In this document: piece after piece, positions 7,153-16,349 of the stretch
Layout: each line of letters begins with the position of its first letter
How positions within the stretch are numbered: the first letter of the stretch is position 1
Assembly: GCA_036939975.1 (NCBI GenBank)
Contig: JALLPB010000148.1
Span: 1 to 22,026 of the forward strand
Origin: Cyclostephanos tholiformis
Taxonomy: Eukaryota > Bacillariophyta > Thalassiosirophyceae > Thalassiosirales > Thalassiosiraceae
Direction of reading: 5' to 3'
Length of the DNA: 22,026 bases
Made by a program: the position numbers and the translations under genes
The notes under the pieces: generated by a model
What the model was told of the DNA's origin: nothing
Database searches by the model: none
What the model saw: only the letters and a program-made list of their open reading frames with translations

Positions 7153-9618
7153 ATGGTACTAGGTACACACGAGGAAAACGCACGGGCAAACGGCAACCAA
7201 CACACAGAGAAAAATATGTCGACCAATCCGCGCAACAACCAGAACGGCGACGCCCAGTCATCCCGAGCCTCGTCAGATCGATCGCGTGCGGGACAGAACG
7301 CGTTGCGTCATATTAGCGCCGACAGGGGCGTTGGACGTGTCGTCGGTCCGAGTTCGTCGACTGGCGCATCGCCCAATCGATCGGACCGATACGAACTGGC
7401 CGCCAACGCCGCTCATCGCAATGCGCCGGGGGTGGGGGGGGGGCGCGGGATCGTGAACCAAGGCGACGATATCGCGTGGTCCGCTGGTGGTCACCACCAC
7501 GTCCGACCTTCCCCGCAATTCAATCAAAAAGAGGGCTGGACGCAGGTGTCCACGAACCCATCGACGTCGGGACGACCGCCGTGTCAGAGATCCCTCCATG
7601 CCGCCGCGGTACTGCGCGATTCCATGTACGTGTTCGGTGGTTACGATGGCTTACACCGCGTGAACGATCTGTACGAATTCCATTTCCCCAGCAGGAGCTG
7701 GAGGCAAATTATAACCCTGAGCCCTCTGTCTGAAGTTGTGGGTGCGGTCGGTGTCGGCGTCGTAACTGCCACTGGCACGGCTCCCAGTCCCCGCGATCGC
7801 CACACCGCCGTGGCTCACGGGACGTCGTTTTACGTGTAAGTTCTCGCAAATTGTAAACTGCCAGTTTTGTTTTTTTTTTTCGCGTCCCTCTCGCCCTCCA
7901 ACAATTCTACTCGCCGATGGACTTTGGTGTTTTAGCTTTGGTGGATTCGATGGGACGAGTCGTGTAAGTGCTTATATGGGCAAATATTAGACACGATATA
8001 TACATATATTTCTCACGCATCCATTCCTCCAACAATGATACTTCCCGATTGACTGTGAGTTCAGGTAAGCGACTTATACGGATTCGATGTCGACCTCATG
8101 ACGTGGAGAGAGGTACGACCACGGATAATGGCCAGCGCGCAACCCAATTATGTAGCTGCTGAAAATCTGCTTCAGCCAAATCCAGCGCTTGGGGCTGAGA
8201 ACGAAAGAGGTGCTATATCACAGCAATTCCACCCCCCGCCTTCCCCTCGTCACTCGCACGCTGCCGTCGTTCACAGAAATTCCATGTACGTGTTTGGCGG
8301 ATACGATGGATCGTACCGGTCGGATTTTCACAAATTCGACTTCGAGCAACTTGCATGGAGACCGGTGGTGAGTTATGAGAATAGCATACGTCTATCTAAT
8401 AAGTGATCCGTCATCCCCATTCCTCATCTCCCGTTTAAGCCTGCGAGTGGGCGATCACCCCGCGCTCGATATCGCAGCACGGCTTGTGTCCTCAGAGATA
8501 CCATGATTTTGTTCGGTGGGCATGACGGTACTAGACATTTGGCTGACGTGCACCTGTTCGACTTCGTTAGCCAGGCGTGGTCAATGTTAGTGGCAGGGGG
8601 TTTACCGCCTTTGCCACGAGATAGCCATGTGAGCGTGTCGTACAAGGATTCTATGTATGTTTTTGGAGGTGAGCGGCCCCTCTCCCACGGACTCCATGGT
8701 TTGAATGTCCATATGGATTTTTGCTTCTTAAACTGCTCGTCTTCGTCTGCCTAAGGCTCGACTGGATCAGCAATGAATGATTTGTTCGAACTGAATTTTC
8801 ATCCAAGTCAGCAGGAATCGACCCAAACAGACGAACTTGTTGAGGACGGACAAGGCCCCGAAGAGGGCGAAAGGCCGTCTGCTCTGGCTCAAGATCAAGG
8901 GGCTTGTTCTGCGAGGTGGCGACAAATACCGATCGTGGGCGGAGGGATGGCCATTCATAGATTTTGCCATGTGGGTGCCATCTACAAGGGATTCCTTTAC
9001 TGTTTTGGCGGGTATGATGGGAGCAGTCGACTCAATGATTTTGTCAAGTATGATCTAGCAGCTGACATGCCGTGCGAGGACATTCCCCCGTCCACGATCC
9101 TCTCTGATTTGCGTTCATTTCTTCATGATGAAGGAGTTATGTCATTTGCTGATTTAACTATCGTGGTTGAAGGAATCAGCGTCCGTTGCCACAAAGTAAT
9201 GCTCATGAGATGTCCATATTTTCGAGCCATGCTACTTTCGGATATGGCAGAATCTTCGCAGTCGGTTGTCCATCTTTCCACTGTGACACATGCGATTTTT
9301 ACAGCTGTTCTGGAATATCTCTACACTGATCATGTTGTCATACCATTAGACTCAGCTATGGAATTATTCGTTGCAGCTGACTGCTTTCAGATTCCACGCC
9401 TGCAAGCTATGTGTGAAAGGAGATTGCTCGCATCGATGACAGTCGAAAATGCATCCTCGATATTCCATGCTGCTGACGTTCACTCAGCTACTTCATTGCG
9501 AGACAAGGCATTGGGCTACATTCTATCGCATTTTGAGGCAGTGTCCAAAACAGAGTCGTTTGAGGAGATGGCTCGGAGTAACGTAGAGTTAGTGTTTGAA
9601 ATACTCAAAAGTCGCTGA
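7153..9618 (+). CDS. Kelch-repeat/BTB protein, LZTR1-like, five exons
   Basis: Five exons (7153-7835, 7936-7963, 8065-8367, 8440-8668, 8756-9618) join in phase through GT-AG introns to give about 701 residues. The N-terminus (about 140 residues) is polar and disordered; Met at 7216 is an alternative start. Six kelch repeats follow, each with a VFGG- or FGG-type core (MYVFGGYDG, YVFGGFDGTSR, MYVFGGYDGS, MILFGGHDGT, MYVFGGSTGS, LYCFGGYDGS) and a closing Trp, forming a beta-propeller. A BTB domain (MSFADLTIVVEG, RCHKVMLMRCPYFRAML, VLEYLYTD) and a BACK-like helical tail end the protein. Kelch before BTB is the order of LZTR1, a CUL3 ubiquitin-ligase adaptor; a substrate-receptor role is inferred. 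Exon 2 is a 28-nt microexon coding for part of repeat 2, and exon 3 starts with a donor-like GTAAGC. Confidence 0.88.
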
Positions 9619-9753
9619 AAACGTGATGACGATTCGCCAACGGACGACGTGCAAAGCTATTGTACTCAGTAGTCTGATGAGAGAATAATTGTACAATCAT
9701 ACTACATAAAGTCACAGCAATCGAGAATAGTTTTATCATTACAATGAGTGATC

Positions 9754-12210
9754 CTATTCCTCCTTTCTCGCGCGACTGAAAGCTTTCCGAAGTTGGCGAC
9801 GCCGAGAATGAGATTTCCGTTCTTCATCTGTTGGGATGCTATTTGTTGAGAGCGTGATATGCTCAAAATGAACCGCATCACCTGGTGGGTGAGCATGGGC
9901 ATGAATATTTGGCGGCTCTAACAAAGGATTGGTCATGGTAGTGCCATCAGCCACCCCCATTTCTGGTAGGGCACTTTCAACATTACGTTCAGTCCGTTCG
10001 ATGGCGGTATTATCAACAGCATTGTAGAACGAAGTTCTATCTAATTTGATGCATCGGCATCCACCTACACCATTTTGATTGGGAAGCACCCAGGCAGAAA
10101 AGTCAGGAGAATAAGCCGGATCGGTCAGAGCCCGGCTAGCGAGGACACCCCAATTAGACACGTCAGAGCGAAATTTATCAGCTCCAGCCATGATCATTAT
10201 CTTTCCTGAAAGCACGACGGTACAAAAGTTCGACGGGACACCCCGTTCATACAATAGCTCTGCAGAATCCGTTGGGACGCCACTACTATCATCACCGCCA
10301 CCTGACGTAGCACATGATGATGCAGGTTGAACTTCAGTTATGGGAAGTGACGAGAGCAGCGACTGTAGCTGCTTATTTGAAATCAGCTCTACAGCCTTGG
10401 AAAAGTTTGTCTTGAGGTGAGCAGCAACTGCGCGAACTTCATCGGGCCGTAAATGTTCATCCACAAGTCTTTCGTCAAGAAGACGCAATCTCGATTCCCA
10501 GTCAACTCTGAGGGACGAATCGTTACAGCGTCCGTTCATATCATTTTTTGCGCTTTTTTCGAGAAAACCCGCGATATATGAGTTGGATGGTGCGACAAAC
10601 GCCTCGGGGTCATTGAAGTCTGTCGGATCATCAGTCTCATCGATGATGTCATCACCCAAAATTACCTCAATGATGTCTTCCAGCGTCAGGATGCCTTTGA
10701 TTTCGTAGAAAGGATCTCCACTTCCATCACCATCGTTGACGTCACGGACCAGTGCCATGTGACCCCCACGCTTCAATAGCTTGAGCACGTCTCCCAGCTT
10801 ATCATCGGCCCAAACCACATGCAAACCACGTCCAAAAATTTGAACGAAATTTTTGACGGGTATCTCATCTTCGGGATCTAAGAAGATGAGATCCTTCACG
10901 AAAAGCAACCCTATGATGTTGCTCTTGGAAACTTCGTAGATGGGAATACGAGAGTAACCCATTTTGAAAATCTTTGCAACGACATCAAACCCAAGGCGTT
11001 CGTCTGCACTAAGCATGAAGGTGTTGGCTAGGTGTGTCATGACCTCACTTACAGATACATCGCGAAATCGAAGTGCTCCTGTCATGGCTGCGCCGGTGGC
11101 TCCTTCCAATTGTCCCCTCTGGACATGCATTTCTATAAGCTTGGCCATTTCTGAGTTTGAGTATGAGATCCCGATCTCATGCCCCAAAGCTTTATTCAAT
11201 ATGAATGCCAATGGATAAGTGACGGGGAAAAGAAGGAACATTAATACTTTCACAATGGGAATGGTCTTTTCCCCCACTTGGAGCGCAAACCGAGAGCAAA
11301 AAGCCTGCGGCACAATCTCGCCGAAAATAACGAGGAGAATAGTAGACGATATCAAACCAACCACGCCGCTCGTCAAGTCAGCCATTAGAATCGATAAGTA
11401 AGCATTCACTAAAACGTTGCCGACCACCAGCGTACATAAGAGACGGTTACCATTTTGGCGCACCGGATAAATTGCCTTCGCGGCACGTGCATTTTTCGGG
11501 TCATCGGAATTCGCCATGACTATTTCAAGTCCGCTGGGGTCCAAGGACATTAGGCCCAGGGTCAAGCCTGAGAAGAGAAATGAGAACGCCAGCAAAATGA
11601 CAATGAAACACCATTGCACGCCCAGGGGTAAGCCTCCCCCCCCCCCTCCATCACTAGCGTCATCCTCATCAGTCGGGCACGGATTGTCTACAGAGGAATT
11701 CGACGATTGGAGCAATCGCATGCCAGTCTGCTCTATGCCTCGATTTTGATAACTGTATCCCAACATATCGCTCCAGTCAATATGAGGAATGACACCGACG
11801 AGTGATGAACAGCACTCATGGTTGCAAGGCTGGGTGGTAGTTTCAGCCGAAGCCGACGAGACGGGCAGATTATCGTCACGGTCATACCCCGCCGCTCGCG
11901 TTATCATCGACGAAAGGCAAATGATAGCAACGAGGTTCGCCGTGGTGGCCCGCCGCGACGAAATCGGGACCCCGCGCCGGCGCCGGACTCCGACGGCGCC
12001 TACGCGCCACTTCATTATTCCCGTCGTACGATGCGTCCGATCGACGGAGAGCTCAAAGAACGAATCATCGCCCGTGGCTGAGGATGGGGTACCATCCAAT
12101 AGGACTAAGTGATAAGGATCTCCTCCGTTGACGTCGTTGACGTAGTCCCCGTCGTCGTCGTCGTCGTCGTCGTCGTTTTGATCAGTACTGCCAGTCATGA
12201 AACATTGCAT
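9754..12210 (-). CDS. CNNM/CorC-type magnesium transport protein (DUF21, CBS pair, CNBH-like)
   Basis: An 818-residue single-exon membrane protein, assuming ATG 12210 (the frame opens further at a GTG; ATG 12198 is the next choice). A probable membrane-targeting helix (LVAIICLSSMITRAA, about residues 93-107) precedes a Cys-containing luminal stretch and a Gly run. The DUF21/CNNM transmembrane domain follows from about 198 to 343 (FSFLFSGLTLGLMSLD, LLCTLVVGNVLVNAYLSILM, VIFGEIVPQAFCSRFA). The acidic helical bundle comes next, then a CBS pair (about 385-520: VMTHLANTFMLS, GYSRIPIYEV, GILTLEDIIEVILGDDIIDE). The C-terminal part resembles the cyclic-nucleotide-binding-homology domain of CNNMs (LLYERGVPSNFCTVVLSGKI). 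CNNM proteins mediate Mg2+ efflux or Na+/Mg2+ exchange. The N-terminus has an Asp run coded by a trinucleotide repeat. Confidence 0.9.
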   Translation of the reverse strand: MQCFMTGSTDQNDDDDDDDDGDYVNDVNGGDPYHLVLLDGTPSSATGDDSFFELSVDRTHRTTGIMKWRVGAVGVRRRRGVPISSRRATTANLVAIICLSSMITRAAGYDRDDNLPVSSASAETTTQPCNHECCSSLVGVIPHIDWSDMLGYSYQNRGIEQTGMRLLQSSNSSVDNPCPTDEDDASDGGGGGGLPLGVQWCFIVILLAFSFLFSGLTLGLMSLDPSGLEIVMANSDDPKNARAAKAIYPVRQNGNRLLCTLVVGNVLVNAYLSILMADLTSGVVGLISSTILLVIFGEIVPQAFCSRFALQVGEKTIPIVKVLMFLLFPVTYPLAFILNKALGHEIGISYSNSEMAKLIEMHVQRGQLEGATGAAMTGALRFRDVSVSEVMTHLANTFMLSADERLGFDVVAKIFKMGYSRIPIYEVSKSNIIGLLFVKDLIFLDPEDEIPVKNFVQIFGRGLHVVWADDKLGDVLKLLKRGGHMALVRDVNDGDGSGDPFYEIKGILTLEDIIEVILGDDIIDETDDPTDFNDPEAFVAPSNSYIAGFLEKSAKNDMNGRCNDSSLRVDWESRLRLLDERLVDEHLRPDEVRAVAAHLKTNFSKAVELISNKQLQSLLSSLPITEVQPASSCATSGGGDDSSGVPTDSAELLYERGVPSNFCTVVLSGKIMIMAGADKFRSDVSNWGVLASRALTDPAYSPDFSAWVLPNQNGVGGCRCIKLDRTSFYNAVDNTAIERTERNVESALPEMGVADGTTMTNPLLEPPNIHAHAHPPGDAVHFEHITLSTNSIPTDEERKSHSRRRQLRKAFSRARKEE
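12154..12179. repeat. GTC/GAC trinucleotide microsatellite in coding sequence
   Basis: About eight tandem GTC units (plus strand) encode a run of Asp residues near the N-terminus of the CNNM-type protein. Each unit change keeps the frame, so the length may vary among alleles without breaking the gene. Confidence 0.8.
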
Positions 12211-12530
12211 TTGGAATCTTCTTGAGAAAGATAAGGCGAGGGACAGACGCAGGCGGCACTTCTCATTCTCAAACAATAGATACAATATCACTTCTTGCGT
12301 TGAGTCGGTTCGTTGCTGGTCTTGGAGTCTTTCTCGAATCTCAATTCGAGCTCGACGCCGAGGAGAGAAAAGAATGAGGGCGAGACGATAGACGGCATGC
12401 GCATTGAGCTTTGACTCTACATTTCATCTAAAGAGGCTAAGTTGAAGAGTGAGGGGCAAGGGGACGTGTGGGCGGGGCCTTGTGGGGGAAACAACGTGGT
12501 GTCGAAATAATCATCCTCCAATCATAAGGA
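12211..12530. promoter_or_regulatory. Divergent promoter region between the CNNM-type and sulfatase genes
   Basis: 320 bp between two outward-facing starts. It contains GAG-rich segments (12360-12380) and G-rich DNA (12450-12490). A partly palindromic CGAATCTCAATTCGAG lies near 12335-12350. No recognisable coding sequence or RNA gene was found. Confidence 0.4.
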
Positions 12531-14405
12531 ATGTCGGTTTCATTGCCAATCAAGCTGGTGCTCTTCATAGTGGTGCTGGCAGCAACGCTGGTGATTGCGT
12601 TGTATCACGTGCACCAGGCGACGCAGTTCACAGCAGCAGGCCCAAAAGGTGAATTGGACCTCCCTGTCGAAAATGGTATGGATAACTCCGCACGGAGAAT
12701 ATTGACCGATAAAAAGGCCGCAACAGAAATGGAGGAGGTGGAGGAGATCGAGGAGAAACGGGTACCGATGAATATCCTTCTTCTTTATGCCGATGATTGG
12801 CGACATGATACTTTGGGGGCGGCTGGCAACCCCATAGTTAAAACGCCAGTGTTGGACGCCTTGGCGGCGGAAGGGGTGAGATTCTCCGAAAATTGCGTAA
12901 CGACGAGCATATGCTGGGTTTCACGCGCGACATTATACAGCGGCCAATACCTCGCACGACATCACTTTGAAATGCTTGGTAAAGGACGGACCATCACCAT
13001 CAATGGTACTGCTGTGCGAATGGGCTTGGAAGTTTCACATAATGAAACAGTCTACTCCCTTTTGAAACAGAAGGCAGGATATACTACCGCCCATGTTGGG
13101 AAACTGGGTCTTTGGGTTGGATTGGACAGAAAACTGAACTTCGATTTCTTTGTCGATGATGATGGATGGCATTTTCGTAAAATTAGAGGCAAGATGTGGC
13201 ACATAACGGAGAAGAATACAGCTGATGCCCTTCGCTTCCTTGCGGATCGAGACAAGAGCAAACCTTTCTTCATGAATGTTGCCTATTTTGCCACCCACGC
13301 TGTTGATGGAGATAAGAGGCAATACATGCCGCAGAATTCGAGCATGCTCATGTATGAAAACGATACTATACCTATCCCAGCAACGGCTACGGAGGAAGCT
13401 TGGAATAAGATGCCTCCGTTCTTTGAAGAATACAACGAGGGTCGTAACCGGTGGAGGTGGCGATTTGATACACCCGAAAAGCACCAAAGCATGATGAAGA
13501 ACTATTATCGAATGGCGAGTGAGGTTGATAGGTCTGTGGGAACTATAATCAACCAACTTGCAGAGGAGGGCCAGCTAAATAACACTCTCATTATTTTTAC
13601 CACAGACAATGGCAACTTTCATGCGGAGCACGGTAAGTTTGACTTTTTATGTTTGCTGACTCTGGTTTGCCGCTGTTATTCAAACACTTTATAAAATTGC
13701 GCAGGCCTTGCGGACAAGTGGTATCCCCACCAAGAGAGGTGAGTCCTCTTCGTATTTTTTGTTTGATCTTGACACCTTAGCCGATTTACTCCACATACTT
13801 TCTTGTTATATCTCACCTCTCCTGAAACTTGCAGCATTCGTGTTCCATTGATAATAAAAGATCCGCGCATGTCCCCAGAGTTCAAAGGCACTGTGAACGA
13901 TGACTTAACCCTGAACATTGATCTCACAGCGACGATTCTAGCTGCTGCTGGTATGGAACCACTGCCAGCAATGATGGGACGCGACATGAGCGTATTGTAC
14001 AGGAAGGGGGGATTAAAAGCAGCAGCGACGGCACAAGCTCGACGCAAAGCAATTGTCCCCACTCCCGACAAGCGACAATATCCCGATCCAGCCTCAGATG
14101 GGGATGGAAAGTATCATTCTGGGTCTGAATATAGCTGGAGGACTGAGTTTTTTTATGAGCATCCGATGCACTCGAACCCACAATATATCCCCGCCTCCGA
14201 GGCACTAGTTAGGAAAGATTACAAGTACTTCTACTGGCCGAACTTCAAGTATGAGCAATTATTTGACATGAAAAGCGACCCCGGCGAAATGAATGATCTA
14301 TTCAATAGCACGAATCCTGTTCACCAGCAGAAGTTGAAAGATATGAGGAAGAGGTTTGTTGAGCTGAAGATGATGGCTCACAGCGATTTTCCCATCGTGC
14401 TGTAA
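12531..14405 (+). CDS. Membrane-anchored sulfatase (alkaline phosphatase superfamily), three exons
   Basis: Exons 12531-13632, 13705-13738 (34 nt) and 13835-14405 join in phase (introns 72 and 96 bp, GT-AG) into 568 residues. Residues 7-25 are a hydrophobic signal anchor (IKLVLFIVVLAATLVIALY), followed by an acidic stalk; the catalytic domain begins at NILLLYADDWRHDTLG (81-96), whose D88-D89 are the expected calcium ligands. The modified-cysteine site is C128-W-V-S-R132 within TSICWVSRATLYSGQY; Cys128 would become formylglycine. Other landmarks are VGKLGLW, TTDNGNFHAEHG (a metal-binding DN), the exon-2 segment ADKWYPHQE and IRVPLIIKDP. It likely hydrolyses sulfate esters in the secretory pathway or at the cell surface, perhaps of sulfated polysaccharides; the substrate is unknown. 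Several N-x-S/T sites are present. Confidence 0.9.
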
Positions 14406-14994
14406 TGTGCTTTTAGTTCACCAGGTTCACATATAGGATATCATCTTTACTCATATTTTGATTGATGTTTGAGTGAAATAAGCAGCCTGACTCGGCCACT
14501 GGGAAAATCTTGTTCGGCGACAAGTCACGGCGGGTGCAGCTGCCGTCCTTTTCTCTGTTTCATTGATTAGACGATGACGCGAGGCAATTAATGGAGGAGG
14601 CATCATCTTCCCGATCGCTAAAGGAGTTGGGCGCGGGGAGAACCAAATTAAAAATTTTGTTCCACCCCAAATCCTCCCCGTGTGCACGTCTTGTGCACAC
14701 TCTCCTAATTTGCGAATCGGGCTGGCGTTTGGATTCGAAGTTTTCTTCGTTGTTTGGACGCTTAATCGAGGAGCAATGAGAGCGGTGGGGGAGAAGCTGA
14801 TGAAATATTTATTTTAAAATTTTCCGAGCGAGGCAGGATGAAAACTTTTGAAAGTCTCATTCCGCCATCGTTTTTCGATTGCATCGAATTATCAGCTTTC
14901 CGCATCCCGCGATCGAATTGGAGTAAAGTGTAGAATCTAAAAAATCCCCACCTTCGAAAGGCGCATCTTTCAAATAAGTCACACAATTCCAAAC
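14406..14994. other. Intergenic 3' region between convergent sulfatase and eIF3j genes, with a small hairpin
   Basis: 589 bp, the longest non-coding gap on the right half. A perfect 8-bp stem with 5-nt loop (GTGTGCAC, GTCTT, GTGCACAC; 14680-14700) stands out. AT-rich patches (14645-14660, 14800-14825) may hold polyadenylation signals. Short frames here have no family resemblance. I see no tRNA. Confidence 0.45.
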
Positions 14995-15984
14995 TCAGAA
15001 AAAGTCATCCTCGTACGCGCCACCTATCTGGTCGTACTCGTCATAATTGTCGTTGTCCCCGAACACGTCGTTGTGTATGGCCATCGCCTTCTTCTTCTCG
15101 GCCTTATCGGCCTTCTTCGATTTCTGCGCCTGTCCCTTGACCTTCCTTTTCGCCTGCTGCACCTTCTCGTTCTTGATGACGTTGCACGACTTGATGATGT
15201 CGGTGATGGCATCGTCGTCGAGCACGTCCCTGCACTGTTGGATCACCTCCTTCAAGAATGCAGCGCAGAGGTTGATTTTTCCATGACCCTGACATTATTT
15301 CCGAATATACGTATTTTCGTAGATCCCATTGATTATTAGCGGATTAAAAAAAAAGGATCAACGATGAGCATGAATAAAAATGCACGGCATACGTCCACTT
15401 CGAAGTGATTTCCTCGTAATTCGTTCCCAACGAAACGAAGGAAAAAGAAGAATAAATGAAACAGCGCTCACCTGAATGCATTCCCCCACCTTCTTCGCGT
15501 GTCGAAGGTGATCCTTCAAATCCTTCATCACCACCTTATCCCCGCTCATCATGGACTGTCCCGTGCCGCCTCCGCCTCCTGGCCCCCTAGAACCGGGATC
15601 GTCCACCCCCCCGAAGAGATCGTCCGCCATCGCCTTCGCATCCTCCTCCTCGCGTTCCCTCGCGGCCCGTCGACGTTCCTCGGGGGACATATTAGCCTCC
15701 ATCTCGGCCTCCATCTCCATGGCCTTGCGCGCCAATTCCAATTCCTCCCTGGCGGCCAACTCGGCGGCCTTCTTTTCCGCCAATGCCGATCCCTTGGCCT
15801 TGTTCAGCTTAAACGTCGCCCTCTCGTCGAGTTCCTTATCCCTGAGGGTGAGATCCTCTTCCTCGTCGTCGAAGGCGGGCGTCGATGGGGGGACGTCGTC
15901 GATCCTCGTGAGGCCGAGTCGCTTGTCGATTTCGTCGTCGCTTTTGTCCCATTCGTCGTCGCTGTCGTCCCAATTGTCCGACAT
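14995..15984 (-). CDS. EIF3J: Translation initiation factor eIF3 subunit J, two exons
   Basis: Exons 15984-15472 and 15288-14995 (183-bp GT-AG intron, phase 0) encode 268 residues. The protein begins MSDNWDDSDDEWDKSDDE, the W-D-rich acidic N-terminus typical of eIF3j. A charged helical middle (ELDERATFKLNKAKGSALAEKKAAEL) is followed by a Gly-rich linker. A folded part spans the splice: LKDHLRHAKKVGECIQ, then GHGKINLCAAFLKEVIQQC and the family's terminal helices, NVIKNEKVQQAKRK. The Lys-rich, acidic C-terminus ends in YEDDFF, comparable to the human DDDFF end. eIF3j sits at the 40S decoding centre and mRNA entry channel and promotes start-codon selection and recycling. The intronic sequence after the donor stays open for 37 codons, but retaining it would truncate the conserved end. 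It shares a divergent promoter with BRX1. Confidence 0.9.
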
Positions 15985-16349
15985 GGTTTACAGGCCTTTT
16001 GTGGTGATGATGATGCGCTTGCTTTTGAAATATTCCGTATGCTCTCTCTAGTAGAGATGAGAGCGCGTTGGTTACTACTTATACGTCGTTGATTTCGTCG
16101 GCGGGGTCCGTCTTCCTGTTTTGTCTATGGATTGGACTTTGCTCATGATGGTGTCTTGTGAGACTTCTTGTTAGTATTCCGGTTGGCGGACAGAATTTTT
16201 GTCCTCCACCAATCATCATCCTCTCGCCCTGCATGCTACCATTCGATACACTACCATACCATATACGATATTTACTTTTTATTTGTCTCTCTCGAAGGGA
16301 AAATATTATTATTATTCTCACGCAAGTGAACCGTGAAAGGTCTTCCGCC
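15985..16349. promoter_or_regulatory. Divergent promoter region between eIF3j and BRX1
   Basis: 365 bp between two outward-facing starts. An AT-rich block with ATTATTATTATT lies at about 16304-16317. An inverted pair, TCTCTCTAGTAGAGATGAGA, is visible near 16032-16051. No RNA gene was recognised. Both genes serve protein synthesis, so shared regulation is plausible. Confidence 0.45.

Noticed and set aside
12211..12291. Upstream extension of the CNNM-type frame
   Set aside because: It opens at GTG; the first ATG is at 12210 and the extra residues show no family match.
13035..13556. 173-codon minus-strand frame inside the sulfatase gene
   Set aside because: It is antisense to a well-supported sulfatase exon.
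15499..16092. Long plus-strand frames (197 and 166 codons) over the eIF3j gene
   Set aside because: They are antisense to exon 1 of eIF3j, are Leu/Ser-rich low complexity and have no family resemblance; they result from GC-rich codon bias.
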